From NCBI GenBank assembly GCA_036015235.1, contig CP107926.1, forward strand, positions 3,910,001-3,974,000: a stretch of DNA of 64,000 nucleotides, read 5' to 3'. The notes below the pieces were generated by a model. The model was not told where the DNA came from. It saw only the letters and a list, made by a program, of their open reading frames with translations, and searched no databases. This DNA is from Streptomyces sp. NBC_00433 (lineage in GTDB: Bacteria > Actinomycetota > Actinomycetes > Streptomycetales > Streptomycetaceae). The position numbers and the translations under genes are program-made. This document shows, one piece after another, positions 9,100-16,691 of this stretch. Each line of letters opens with the position of its first letter. Position 1 is the first letter of the stretch.

Positions 9100-9654
9100 T
9101 CACTTCGGCCTGACGGTTTCGTAGAAGCCCTCCCAGATCCGGTGGCCTGCGGGGAAACCCAGCGACACCAGCGTGTTCACGAGCATCCCGTAGGCCAGGA
9201 AGGTCGTGGTCTCGTCGACGTCCGCACCGAGGGCGAGCTGGACCGAGTCCCACAGGTCCTGCCAGGACGCCCGCACCGCCTCGCCGAAGGCGTGGTCCCC
9301 GGCCGCCTCGGCCGAGGCCACCGCGACGTACGTCTGCATCTGCATCAGCAGCCGCTCCGGGTCCTCGTGGATCATCCGCTGGTAGGCGGCGCCCATCGCC
9401 TTGAGCTTCTCGTCCTGCGGCACATCGGCGGCCGCCTCGGCGAACAGCTCGCGGGTGCCGTCGATGCAGCGCCGGGACGCGGCGAGGAAGATGGCCTGCT
9501 TGTTCGGGAAGAGCCGGAAGAGGTACGGCTGCGAGACGCCCACCCGGCGGGCGATCGCCTCGGTGGACGTGCCGTTGTAACCGCTGTGCGCGAACTCACT
9601 CATCGCCGCGCGGATGACGCTCTCGCGTCGCTCTTCTGCGCTCATCCTGACCAT
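9100..9654 (-). CDS. TetR/AcrR-family repressor of the MFS pump
   Basis: This 184-residue regulator has the N-terminal TetR HTH (SEFAHSGYNGTSTEAIARRVGVSQPYLFRLFPNKQAIF) and a variable ligand-binding C-terminal domain. The ATG at 9654 (MVRMSAEERR) is chosen because a TTGACA-17-TAACTT promoter places transcription initiation exactly there, giving a leaderless mRNA; a TTG at 9675 would lie inside that promoter. The dyad at 9664-9683 overlaps the -10 box, so autorepression is expected. The gene is followed at about 130 bases by the MFS gene on the same strand, which has the same operator. The ligand is probably a drug exported by the pump. Confidence 0.88.
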   Translation of the reverse strand: MVRMSAEERRESVIRAAMSEFAHSGYNGTSTEAIARRVGVSQPYLFRLFPNKQAIFLAASRRCIDGTRELFAEAAADVPQDEKLKAMGAAYQRMIHEDPERLLMQMQTYVAVASAEAAGDHAFGEAVRASWQDLWDSVQLALGADVDETTTFLAYGMLVNTLVSLGFPAGHRIWEGFYETVRPK

Positions 9655-9661
9655 GGGTAAA

Positions 9662-9690
9662 AAGTTAGTGGCCAATCACTACCTTGTCAA
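9662..9690 (-). promoter_or_regulatory. tetR promoter with overlapping operator
   Basis: On the minus strand TTGACA (9685-9690) and TAACTT (9662-9667) are spaced by 17 bases. The dyad GTTAGTG...CACTA at 9664-9683 fills the spacer and -10 box. The start point falls at the ATG at 9654. Confidence 0.75.
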
Positions 9691-9710
9691 CCGCAGCGAG
9701 CGGAGAGCGC

Positions 9711-9747
9711 GGTAAGGACCGCCCACCAGGGGTGGGCGGTCCTTACC
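9711..9747. terminator. Strong terminator after the MaoC pair
   Basis: A perfect 17-bp stem (GGTAAGGACCGCCCACC and its complement) with a three-base loop stands 13 bases beyond the last MaoC gene. It separates the leftward rpmG-MaoC transcript from the tetR promoter. Confidence 0.85.
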
Positions 9748-9760
9748 TTCGTTCCGTTGC

Positions 9761-10189
9761 TCAGGCGAGCCTGACCACCGCACGGGACATGCCGAGCACC
9801 TTCTGACCTGCGGACATCGCCACCAGGTCGACCCGGACCAGGTTGTCGTCCAGCTTGACGGCGACCTTCGCGGTGACCTCGATCAGCGCGCCCTCGTCGT
9901 CGTTCGGCACGACGACCGGCTTGGTGAAGCGCACGCCGTAGTCGACGACCGCACCCGGGTCGCCGACCCAGTCCGTGACCACGCGGGCCGCGGACGCCAT
10001 GGTGAACATGCCGTGCGCGATCACATCGGGCAGCCCGACCGAGCGGGCGAACTTCTCGTTCCAGTGGATCGGGTTGAAGTCGCCGGACGCGCCCGCGTAC
10101 TGCACCAGCGTCGCCCTGCTGACGGGGAAGCTCCGGGCGGGCAGCTCCGTGCCGACCTCGACCTCGTCATATGCCACGGTGGCCGTCAT
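9761..10189 (-). CDS. MaoC-like hot-dog dehydratase (HadB-like)
   Basis: This 142-residue protein is a single hot-dog domain of the MaoC/R-specific enoyl hydratase type. It carries the hydratase signature with the catalytic Asp/His pair in YAGASGDFNPIHWNEKFARSVGLPDVIAHGMFTM (about residues 31-64). Mycobacterial HadAB acts in fatty acid synthase II, dehydrating 3-hydroxyacyl-ACP; Streptomyces homologues sit at the same locus beside rpmG and tRNA genes, but their pathway role is less certain. The ATG overlaps the stop of the preceding MaoC gene by four bases (ATGA), so the two are translationally coupled and probably form a heterodimer. Confidence 0.88.
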   Translation of the reverse strand: MTATVAYDEVEVGTELPARSFPVSRATLVQYAGASGDFNPIHWNEKFARSVGLPDVIAHGMFTMASAARVVTDWVGDPGAVVDYGVRFTKPVVVPNDDEGALIEVTAKVAVKLDDNLVRVDLVAMSAGQKVLGMSRAVVRLA

Positions 10190-10656
10190 CGGACCTCTCC
10201 GTCCTGTGCCGGCTCGGCCGCGCGGGCGACCAGCTTGGTCCAGGCGGTCACCACGTGCTCGCCCGACTCGTCGTGGACCTCGCCGCGGACGTCGAGGATG
10301 TCGTTGCCCGCGAGGGACTTGACCGTCTCGATCGTGGACGTGACGGTGAGCCGGTCCCCGGCCCGTACCGGGCGGGTGTAGGCGAACTTCTGGTCGCCGT
10401 GCACCACCCGGCTGTAGTCGAGCCCCAGTTCCGGGTCGGAGATGACCAGGCCCGCCGCCTTGTACGTGATCGCGAAGGCGAAAGTCGGCGGCGCGATCAC
10501 ATCCGGGTGACCGAACGCCTTCGCGGCCTCCGGGTCCGTGTACGCCGGATTCGGGTCGCCGATCGCCTCGGCGAACTCGCGGATCTTCTCCCTGCCCACC
10601 TCGTAGGCGGGAGTGGGCGGATAGCTCCGCCCGACGAAGGACTGGTCCAGAGCCAT
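10186..10656 (-). CDS. MaoC-like N-terminal hot-dog protein (HadA-like)
   Basis: This 156-residue protein has the hot-dog fold of the MaoC dehydratase N-terminal (FAS1_DH) type, starting MALDQSFVGRSYPPTPAYEVGREKI and containing AIGDPNPAYTDPEAAKAFGHPDVIAPPTF. Unlike its partner it lacks the full Asp/His hydratase signature, matching the non-catalytic HadA/HadC-type subunit of HadAB-like heterodimers. It ends in a four-base overlap with the catalytic partner. It follows rpmG on the same strand after about 175 bases without a hairpin, so it may be read through from the rpmG/tRNA promoter. Confidence 0.87.
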   Translation of the reverse strand: MALDQSFVGRSYPPTPAYEVGREKIREFAEAIGDPNPAYTDPEAAKAFGHPDVIAPPTFAFAITYKAAGLVISDPELGLDYSRVVHGDQKFAYTRPVRAGDRLTVTSTIETVKSLAGNDILDVRGEVHDESGEHVVTAWTKLVARAAEPAQDGEVR

Positions 10657-10832
10657 CGGCACCTCGGATGTGCGGCAGGTCGGCAGATGAGGGAGTGCGG
10701 GGGTGGGTGGCGGCAGCCGGTGACGGTGGGGGTCACCGGGCCCGCAAAGCACCGCGAGACCGCCCCCAGTGTGCGACGGGGACGGCCTCGCGGTTACGGC
10801 CTTGGTACTGCTGCTGTTGTTGCGAAGGGGCG

Positions 10833-10997
10833 TCAGCGCGTCTCGCGGTGCGCGGTGTGCGCGTTGCAACGCGGGCAGTGCTTCTTCATCTCAAGACGGT
10901 CCGGGTCGTTACGCCGGTTCTTCTTGGTGATGTAATTCCGCTCCTTGCACTCCACGCAGGCCAGCGTGATCTTCGGGCGGACGTCGGTGGCGGCCAC
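10833..10997 (-). CDS. rpmG: 50S ribosomal protein L33
   Basis: This 54-residue protein is bL33 of the large ribosomal subunit. It begins [17 protein letters not shown] and has the two zinc-binding pairs CVEC and CPRC, so it is the zinc-containing (C+) form. Streptomyces usually has a second, zinc-independent copy induced under zinc limitation, which is not in this window. The GTG start at 10997 is set by AAGGAG upstream and by the family N-terminus. It lies downstream of tRNA-Met and tRNA-Thr on the same strand and upstream of the MaoC pair, the arrangement conserved in actinobacteria. Confidence 0.97.
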   Translation of the reverse strand: MAATDVRPKITLACVECKERNYITKKNRRNDPDRLEMKKHCPRCNAHTAHRETR

Positions 10998-11038
10998 GTG
11001 AGTGCTCCTTGACGAACGGGTAGATGAACACAGAAAGA

Positions 11039-11074
11039 GTAGCCGATCGAGGGACCGATCCCGCAATCGGCTAC
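11039..11074 (-). other. Hairpin between tRNA-Met and rpmG
   Basis: GTAGCCGAT and ATCGGCTAC form a perfect nine-base stem with an 18-base loop, in the transcribed spacer. It could be a processing site or attenuator between the tRNAs and rpmG. Confidence 0.45.
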
Positions 11075-11080
11075 GCAGAG

Positions 11081-11153
11081 TAGCGGCGACCGGACTTGAA
11101 CCGGTGACACAGCGATTATGAGCCGCTTGCTCTACCGACTGAGCTACGCCGCT
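11081..11153 (-). tRNA. tRNA-Met (CAU), elongator type
   Basis: The 73-base sequence folds as a complete cloverleaf: acceptor AGCGGCG/CGCCGCT, D-arm GCTCAGTCGGTAGAGC, anticodon loop CTCATAA, and T-arm CCGGTTCAAGTCCGG. The A1-U72 pair and lack of the initiator GGG/CCC anticodon stem pattern point to elongator rather than initiator tRNA. CCA is not encoded. Confidence 0.95.
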
Positions 11154-11199
11154 TCGACGAACCGACCCCCGCCGGTACGGCGGGGACCCGATCCATCAG

Positions 11200-11272
11200 A
11201 GCCCCAATACGGAATCGAACCGTAGACCTTCTCCTTACCATGGAGACGCTCTACCGACTGAGCTATTGGGGC
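11200..11272 (-). tRNA. tRNA-Thr (GGU)
   Basis: The 73-base cloverleaf has acceptor GCCCCAA/TTGGGGC, D-arm GCTCAGTCGGTAGAGC, anticodon loop ATGGTAA (anticodon GGU) and T-arm ACGGTTCGATTCCGT. It is the first gene of the leftward tRNA-Thr, tRNA-Met, rpmG unit. CCA is not encoded. Confidence 0.95.
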
Positions 11273-11283
11273 GAGCGAGGAAG

Positions 11284-11312
11284 ACATTACACGGTCCGCT
11301 GCGATACGTGAA
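11284..11312 (-). promoter_or_regulatory. Promoter of the tRNA-Thr/tRNA-Met/rpmG unit
   Basis: On the minus strand TTCACG and TAATGT are separated by 17 bases and end 12 bases before tRNA-Thr. No other good promoter is seen in the 340-base gap between tRNA-Thr and the amidohydrolase gene, which otherwise holds nothing recognisable. Confidence 0.5.
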
Positions 11313-11616
11313 ATCCGTATCCGGCAGGGCACATCGGGCTCAGCGGACACCCGCACCGTCCGGCGCATCAGTACGACTAATGCACTCGTCCCGGGTGTCC
11401 TACCGCCGCTTACCGGACGCGCGCGTGGCCGACCCCTAGGCTCGACCATGCGTGATCATCCCGTGATTCCGGCGATCACAGGGGGCCGCGGAGTCCCGTG
11501 TCCCACGCTTCAGCCCTCAGCCACTGTCTCCCCGCCTTCAAGCCCAGCCTCCACTGCCTCCGCACCGGCCCGCTCCCGTCCCCGGGCGGGAGGCACCCCA
11601 GCACCGGAGGAGCGCG

Positions 11617-12879
11617 ATGACCGACAGCCCGCCGCGCGGCACCGCCGCCGAGACCGCCACCCTGCTGCTGTGCGGCGCCCGACTCACCGACGGGCGGACC
11701 GTCGACGTCCGGCTGAGCGGGCCGCGGATCGAGGCCGTCGGCACCGCGGGCAGCCTCGCGGCGCCGGGGGCCGCCGGCCGCGATCAGGGTGCCGGGACCC
11801 GCATCGACCTGCGCGGTTATCTGCTGCTGCCGGCGCCCGCCGAGCCGCACGCCCACCTCGACCTCGCCCTGACCGCGGCCTCGGACGGGCCCCCGGCGGG
11901 CGACGTCGCCGACGTCCAGCGCCGCGCCACCGAGGCGGCCCTGCTCCAGCTCGGGCACGGTGCGACGGCCGTACGCAGCCACGTACGGGTCGGCGGCGTC
12001 CACGGGCTGCGCTCCCTCGAAGCGGTGCTCCAGGCCAGGCGGGCGCTGCGCGGCCTGATCGACGTCCACGCCGTCGCCGTACCGCGGCTGTTGACCGGGG
12101 CCGCCGGCGCCGACGGGCTCGATGTGCTGCGGGACGCGCTGAAGATGGGCGCCTCCGCGGTCGGCGGCTGCCCCGACCTCGATCCCGACCCCAGCGGTCA
12201 CGCCGAGGCCGTCATCGCCCTCGCCGCGGAATTCGGCGTGCCGGTCGACCTGCACACCGCCGCCGGCGAACCGGCCCGGCTGGCCCGGCTCGCCGCCATG
12301 GCCGGCGGCCTGCGCCCCGGCGTCACCCTCGGCCCTTGCCACGGGCTCGGTGCATTGCCGCCGGACGCGGCAATGTGCGCAGCCGAACGGCTCGCGGCGG
12401 CAGGGATCTCCGTCGTCACCCTGCCGCAGGGCGGCTGCGGCGGCCTGGAGTCGGTCCGCCGAGGCGCCGCGGGCCTGCACACACCCGTACGCCTGCTGCG
12501 CCGCGCGGGGGTCCCCGTCGCGGCGGGCAGCGGCGCGCTCGCCGACTTCGCCAACCCGGTGGGGCGCGGCGACCCCCTGGAGGCCGCCTTCTTGCTCGCC
12601 TCGTACGGCGAGTGCGACCCCCTGCGCTCCTACGATCTGATCAGCACTCAGGCCCGCGCCGTCCTCGGCCTTCCCGAGGTCCGCGTGGAGGCCGGCTTCC
12701 CGGCCGAACTGCTCGCCGTCCGCGGCGACACAGTCGAGGGCGTCCTCGCGCTCGCCTACAGCCGCATCGTCATCCACCACGGCCGCGTCGTCTCCCGCAC
12801 CAGCGCGGTCCGCGAGTATTGCGACACCTCCACCGACCCCGCACTCGACCTCCCCCGCCAGGCACACCGCGAGGCGTGA
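11617..12879 (+). CDS. Amidohydrolase family protein (cytosine deaminase-like)
   Basis: This 420-residue cytosolic protein is a metal-dependent hydrolase of the amidohydrolase superfamily. It resembles the cytosine deaminase/N-isopropylammelide branch through the short N-terminal beta domain, the metal-binding PHAHLDLALT (where other members have HxH), VDLHTAAGE, LGPCHGLGAL, and the segment ending AAGSGALADFANPVGRGDPLEAA where the final metal Asp is expected. The Asp position reads Ser-Gly-Ala-Leu-Ala-Asp, somewhat altered from the SDN motif, so activity on cytosine is not certain. The ATG at 11617 follows GGAGGAG at good spacing. It stands alone; the next gene starts 55 bases later and may share its transcript. 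Confidence 0.82.
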   Translation: MTDSPPRGTAAETATLLLCGARLTDGRTVDVRLSGPRIEAVGTAGSLAAPGAAGRDQGAGTRIDLRGYLLLPAPAEPHAHLDLALTAASDGPPAGDVADVQRRATEAALLQLGHGATAVRSHVRVGGVHGLRSLEAVLQARRALRGLIDVHAVAVPRLLTGAAGADGLDVLRDALKMGASAVGGCPDLDPDPSGHAEAVIALAAEFGVPVDLHTAAGEPARLARLAAMAGGLRPGVTLGPCHGLGALPPDAAMCAAERLAAAGISVVTLPQGGCGGLESVRRGAAGLHTPVRLLRRAGVPVAAGSGALADFANPVGRGDPLEAAFLLASYGECDPLRSYDLISTQARAVLGLPEVRVEAGFPAELLAVRGDTVEGVLALAYSRIVIHHGRVVSRTSAVREYCDTSTDPALDLPRQAHREA

Positions 12880-12933
12880 GCGGACCGGCGTGCCCTCACT
12901 CCTCCCCCGCCCCGCGCGACGTACCGTCGGACA

Positions 12934-13590
12934 ATGCGCACCGTAATTGCCGGCGGCCACGGCCAGATCGCCCTGCGCCTTGAGCGCCTCCTCTCCGCCC
13001 GAGGGGACTCCGTGGCCGGACTGATCAGGAATCCGGCCCAGGCCGACGACCTCAGGCAGGCCGGCGCCGAAGCCGTCGTCCTGGACCTGGAGTCGGCGAC
13101 CGCCGACGCCGTGGCGGCCGCCCTGGCCGGCGCGGACGCCGCCGTCTTCGCCGCGGGCGCGGGGGCGGGCAGCGGGGTGGACCGGAAGCAGACCGTCGAC
13201 CGCGACGCGGCCGTACTGCTCGCGGACGCGGCCGAGCAGGCGGGCGTACGCCGCTTCCTGGTCGTGTCGTCCATGGGCGCGGACGCGGACTCGTCGTACG
13301 AGGAGCCGGTTTTCCGGGCGTATCTGCGGGCGAAGGGCGCCGCGGACGACGCGATCCGGGCACGTGAGTCCCTGGCCTGGACGATCCTGCGCCCGGGCGG
13401 GCTGACGGACGACCCGGGCACGGGGCGGGTGAACCTGTCCGCGGGCAGCACGGGCCGCGGCTCGGTGCCGCGGGACGACGTCGCCGCCGTCCTGCTCGCA
13501 CTGCTGGACGCGCCGGCGACCGCGGGGCTGACGCTGGAGCTGATCTCCGGGGACACCGAGATCGCCACGGCGGTCGGGCGGCTCGCCTGA
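12934..13590 (+). CDS. NAD(P)H-binding atypical SDR protein
   Basis: This 218-residue protein has the atypical SDR (NmrA/YwnB-like) Rossmann motif GGHGQIALRLERLL at its N-terminus, then FAAGAGAG, VVSSMGAD, and ILRPGGLTDDPGTG. It lacks the full classical Ser-Tyr-Lys triad, so it may be a redox sensor or a reductase acting on unknown substrates. It starts 55 bases after the amidohydrolase and could be co-transcribed with it. It converges on a TetR gene. Confidence 0.85.
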   Translation: MRTVIAGGHGQIALRLERLLSARGDSVAGLIRNPAQADDLRQAGAEAVVLDLESATADAVAAALAGADAAVFAAGAGAGSGVDRKQTVDRDAAVLLADAAEQAGVRRFLVVSSMGADADSSYEEPVFRAYLRAKGAADDAIRARESLAWTILRPGGLTDDPGTGRVNLSAGSTGRGSVPRDDVAAVLLALLDAPATAGLTLELISGDTEIATAVGRLA

Positions 13591-13642
13591 CGCGGGCGGA
13601 GTCCGGGAGGCGGGATTCGCCGCGCCGCCGCCCGGCTTCGCC

Positions 13643-14242
13643 TCACCCGGCGGGCGGGGCGAAGCCCTGGCGCATGATCGCCAGCAGCCGCCGTGCGTGG
13701 ACCGCGTCGGCCGCGGTCATGGCGGCGCCGCTGACCAGTGCGAGCAGGTCGCCGACGGCGAGGTCGCCGCGTACGGCCCCGGCGGCGCGCGCCCGCGCGA
13801 GCAGCCCGTCGGCAGTCGACCTCATCGACTCGTGCCAGCGCTCGAAGAGTTCCGTGCGCCGCTCGTCGGGCCCCTCGGTGACCGCGAGTGCCAGCGTGCG
13901 CTTGGTGGCGACGTGGACGACGAAGTCGTCCAGCCAGGCGAAGAGGGCGTCACCCGGCGGGTGTCGCTCCGCCAGGAGGCCGGCCCCCTGGCACAGTTCG
14001 GCGACCTCGTCGGCGTAGACGGCCACGAGCAGGTCGCCGCGGGTGGGGAAGTGCCGGTAGAGCGTGGCATTGCCGAGCCCTGCCCCCCGGGCCACCTCGT
14101 CGAGCGCGACGTCCGGCCCCTCCTGCGCGAAGAGCCGCTTCGCGGCGGCGAGCAGCAGCTCCGCATTGCGGGCCGCGTCCGCCCTGCGGGCCCGATGGGG
14201 TACGGGTGCCGGTCCGCCGCCATGTGCCACTGGTTTCTCCAC
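13643..14242 (-). CDS. TetR/AcrR-family regulator
   Basis: This 199-residue regulator has the TetR HTH at about residues 25-70 (LFAQEGPDVALDEVARGAGLGNATLYRHFPTRGDLL) after a short basic leader. The C-terminal domain, with YADEVAEL and VTEGPDERR, resembles the SbtR-like class. It is divergent from a SnoaL-like gene. The 80-base gap holds two related palindromes, one next to each start, so it probably represses both itself and that gene. Confidence 0.88.
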   Translation of the reverse strand: MEKPVAHGGGPAPVPHRARRADAARNAELLLAAAKRLFAQEGPDVALDEVARGAGLGNATLYRHFPTRGDLLVAVYADEVAELCQGAGLLAERHPPGDALFAWLDDFVVHVATKRTLALAVTEGPDERRTELFERWHESMRSTADGLLARARAAGAVRGDLAVGDLLALVSGAAMTAADAVHARRLLAIMRQGFAPPAG

Positions 14243-14252
14243 GGGTTGAGAA

Positions 14253-14302
14253 GTGGGGAGGTCCCCACTAATCTACCGAAAGATAAATGGGGACTTCCCC
14301 GT
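14253..14302. promoter_or_regulatory. Paired palindromic operators between tetR and the SnoaL-like gene
   Basis: GTGGGGAGGTCCCCAC at 14253-14268 is a near-perfect palindrome and ATGGGGACTTCCCCGT at 14287-14302 is a related second copy, 34 bases apart centre to centre. They flank ATCTACCGAAAGATAA, the AT-richest stretch of the gap. The layout suits a divergently acting TetR repressor. Confidence 0.6.
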
Positions 14303-14325
14303 ATCGCCGCTTCGAGGGGGAACCG

Positions 14326-14766
14326 ATGGCACTGACCCACGAGGACCGGACGGCCGTCACCGACCTGATCGCGATGCACGGCCACCTGGTCGACAGCGGG
14401 CGCTTCGACCTGATGGACGAGCTGTTCACCCCCGACGCCGTCTACGACCTCACCGACTTCGGCCAGCCGCCCCTGCACGGCCTGGCCGCCGTCCGCGACG
14501 CGGCCCTCGCCCTGGGCGACCGCAACCCGCTCGGCCACCACGTCACCAACACCGTCCTGACCGAAGTCGCCGACGGCCGCGTCCGCGCCCTGTCCAAGGG
14601 CATCGCCGTCACCACGACCGGCACCTGCGGCACCGTCACCTACGACGACACCGTCACCCGCACCCCGGCCGGCTGGCGCATCACCCACCGCAAGGTCCTC
14701 GCCCACCGCACCCCCCTGGGCGTGACCGGCCTGCTCCCGACGTCCGATGGACACACATTCGGGTGA
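14326..14766 (+). CDS. SnoaL-like / NTF2-fold protein
   Basis: This 146-residue protein belongs to the SnoaL-like NTF2 superfamily, small cone-shaped domains that include polyketide cyclases, steroid isomerases and dehydratases. Visible features are the N-terminal helix pair (DRTAVTDLIAMHGHLVDSGRFDLMDELFTPDAVYDLTDFG), the HHVTNTVLTEV strand and the final GWRITHRKVLAHR strand. The ATG at 14326 follows GAGGGGG; an earlier in-frame ATG at 14287 would lie inside an operator. It is paired with a divergent TetR gene. Substrate is unknown. Confidence 0.85.
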   Translation: MALTHEDRTAVTDLIAMHGHLVDSGRFDLMDELFTPDAVYDLTDFGQPPLHGLAAVRDAALALGDRNPLGHHVTNTVLTEVADGRVRALSKGIAVTTTGTCGTVTYDDTVTRTPAGWRITHRKVLAHRTPLGVTGLLPTSDGHTFG

Positions 14767-14872
14767 TCTGCCCGGCGTGGCGCACCACGTACCGCCACGG
14801 CGCCCGCACCGTGAGGATCAGCGGATGATCGGCGACAGCGTGGACCATCCGCGGTGTGGCGGGAGGTGTGCC

Positions 14873-15004
14873 GTGGTCTTCAACGGATTGTGGCGGACAG
14901 TGCAGCGGGCGATCGAATCGCAGGAGATGACAGTCCGGCTGATCGCCATCCTGATCACCATGGGCGCCTGCGCCGCCCTCTTCGCCTGGCTCTGGCGCAC
15001 CTGA
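14873..15004 (+). CDS. Small single-pass membrane protein (43 aa)
   Basis: A GTG at 14873 preceded six bases upstream by GGGAGG opens a 43-residue peptide. It has a short amphipathic N-terminal half (FNGLWRTVQRAIESQE) and a hydrophobic helix (LIAILITMGACAALFAWLW) that reaches the C-terminus. It is probably an integral membrane microprotein with unknown function. The frame stays open back to 14747, but that start has no ribosome binding site and overlaps the SnoaL-like gene. No partner gene is obvious; the gap of about 250 bases to the tRNA-Tyr terminator holds nothing else. Confidence 0.55.
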   Translation: MVFNGLWRTVQRAIESQEMTVRLIAILITMGACAALFAWLWRT

Positions 15005-15250
15005 CCCGGCCCGATCGTCAGACGAAAGCGGTCGCGGCGAAGGAGCCCCCCTCCACGCTGACGGTGCGCCAGTACGAGCCGGGGCGAACGCTGGGGCACC
15101 CGACGCAGGTACCGGCGGAAACCGGTGGCCTGGAAGGTGAGGCCGCCTTCGAGGCCCCAGACATCCTCGAACACGAGCGTGGAGGGCGCGATCCCAGTGG
15201 TAAACGGCGGGCCGGGGTCCGGGTGGGATCCGGGCGCCCCCGGGCCGGGC

Positions 15251-15293
15251 AAAACAAAGGTCCCCGACCTGCATCGCTGCAGGTCAGGGACCT
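15251..15293 (-). terminator. Rho-independent terminator of tRNA-Tyr
   Basis: Sixteen-base arms (15258-15273 and 15278-15293) with a GCGA loop and one G-U pair are followed on the minus strand by TTTGTTTT. It starts eight bases past the tRNA-Tyr 3' end. Confidence 0.92.
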
Positions 15294-15300
15294 CTCCATG

Positions 15301-15382
15301 TGGCGGCACGTGGATTCGAACCACGGTAGGCTAAGCCGACGGATTTACAGTCCGCTCCCATTGGCCGCTCGGGCATACCGCC
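15301..15382 (-). tRNA. tRNA-Tyr (GUA)
   Basis: The 82-base class II tRNA has acceptor GGCGGTA/TGCCGCC, anticodon loop CTGTAAA (anticodon GUA), a long variable arm (CGGCTTAGCCTACCG region) and T-arm GTGGTTCGAATCCAC, with discriminator A. CCA is not encoded. Confidence 0.95.
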
Positions 15383-15596
15383 ATGGAATGACGCCCCGGA
15401 CATGGACCGCTGTGCGCGGTGGTCTGTGGCGACGACGTAAACGATACCCGATGCGCAGGGGTGGTTCGCCACTGGATTGATCAGCGCGCTGGGGGGTGCG
15501 CGGTGGCTAGGGTGGTGGGTGACGGGCCGGCGACGGGCCGTGGGAAAGATCGATCGATGGAACGCCGATGGAACACAGTCAAGGAGCCCACTGAAG

Positions 15597-16085
15597 ATGG
15601 CCGACTCCAGTTTCGACATCGTCTCGAAGGTCGAGCGGCAGGAGGTCGACAACGCCCTCAACCAGGCCGCGAAGGAGATTTCGCAGCGCTACGACTTCAA
15701 GAACGTCGGAGCGTCGATCGCGTGGTCGGGCGAGAAGATCCTCATGGAGGCGAATTCCGAGGAGCGCGTCAAGGCGATCCTGGACGTCTTCGAGACGAAG
15801 CTGGTCAAGCGCGGGATCTCGCTCAAGGCGCTGGACGCCGGCGAGCCGCAGCTGTCCGGCAAGGAGTACAAGATCTTCGCGTCGATCGAGGAAGGCATCT
15901 CGCAGGAGAACGCCAAGAAGGTCGCGAAGATCATCCGGGATGAGGGGCCGAAGGGCGTGAAGGCCCAGGTGCAGGGCGAGGAGCTGCGGGTCAGCTCGAA
16001 GAGCAGGGACGACCTTCAGGCGGTGCAGGCACTGCTCAAGGACAAGGACCTGGACTTCGCGCTGCAGTTCGTCAACTACCGCTGA
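15597..16085 (+). CDS. yajQ: YajQ family nucleotide-binding protein
   Basis: This 162-residue protein is YajQ, a small two-RRM-like-fold cytosolic protein. It starts [20 protein letters not shown], contains [10 protein letters not shown], and ends in [17 protein letters not shown]. Homologues bind nucleotides or RNA, and in Xanthomonas and Pseudomonas bind cyclic di-GMP; the role in Streptomyces is untested as far as I know. The ATG at 15597 is preceded by AAGGAG at ten bases. It converges with the peroxiredoxin gene. Confidence 0.95.
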   Translation: MADSSFDIVSKVERQEVDNALNQAAKEISQRYDFKNVGASIAWSGEKILMEANSEERVKAILDVFETKLVKRGISLKALDAGEPQLSGKEYKIFASIEEGISQENAKKVAKIIRDEGPKGVKAQVQGEELRVSSKSRDDLQAVQALLKDKDLDFALQFVNYR

Positions 16086-16168
16086 GACCTGCCGCTGAGG
16101 CCTGCGGCCGACGCCGACCGGCGGGGCCGTCAGGGCGCGCAGGCGCCCCGGCGGCCCTCTCGCTCGCC

Positions 16169-16636
16169 CTACTGCGCGGTCTGGAGTTCCTTGACCACGG
16201 CGAGGGCGTCGTCGATGTGGCCGCCGATGTTCATCATCGAGGAGAAGGCGTGGCGGATGACGCCGTCCTTGTCGATGACGAAGGTGATGCGCCCCGGGAC
16301 CACACCGCCCAGCGTGGCGGCGCCGTACAGCTTGCGCACGGCCCGGCCGGCGTCCGAGAGCAGGGTGAAGGGCAGTTCGTGCCGCCCGGCGAATTTCTCG
16401 TGTGACGCCACCGAGTCGGAGCTGACGCCGATCACCACGGCTCCGGCGTCCGTGAAGCTCTCGTAGCTGTCGCGGAAGCTGCACGCCTCCGCGGTACAGC
16501 CGCGGGTGTTGTCCTTGGGGTAGAAGTAGAGCACCACGACCTTCTCGCCCAGGAAGCCGCTGAGCGTCACCTGCTGCCCGGACTGGTCGGGGAGCGTGAA
16601 GTCAGGTGCCTTGTCGCCGACTTGCAGGGTGGCCAT
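16169..16636 (-). CDS. bcp: Thioredoxin-dependent peroxiredoxin, Bcp/PrxQ type
   Basis: This 155-residue protein reduces hydrogen peroxide and organic hydroperoxides with electrons from thioredoxin. The peroxidatic Cys lies in DNTRGCTAEACSF, with a second Cys five residues later as the likely resolving Cys, as in PrxQ. The N-terminus MATLQVGDKAPDFTLPDQSGQ is typical. The ATG at 16636 is chosen because AAGGAG is six bases upstream; the ATG at 16642 would abut that site. A 15-base tandem array lies just upstream of the gene. Confidence 0.94.
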   Translation of the reverse strand: MATLQVGDKAPDFTLPDQSGQQVTLSGFLGEKVVVLYFYPKDNTRGCTAEACSFRDSYESFTDAGAVVIGVSSDSVASHEKFAGRHELPFTLLSDAGRAVRKLYGAATLGGVVPGRITFVIDKDGVIRHAFSSMMNIGGHIDDALAVVKELQTAQ

Positions 16637-16691
16637 GGTCATCTCCTTGACGTCTCGGCAGCATTGCCGGTCGGCTTCCATCCTCGCGCGA

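Noticed and set aside
13643..15004. SnoaL-like gene considered as part of a polyketide cluster
   Set aside because: No ketosynthase, acyl carrier or tailoring genes are present; SnoaL-fold proteins have many unrelated roles.
11081..15382. tRNA genes checked as integration sites for an ICE or prophage
   Set aside because: No integrase, excisionase, replication or phage genes lie nearby, and I see no duplicated tRNA 3' end.
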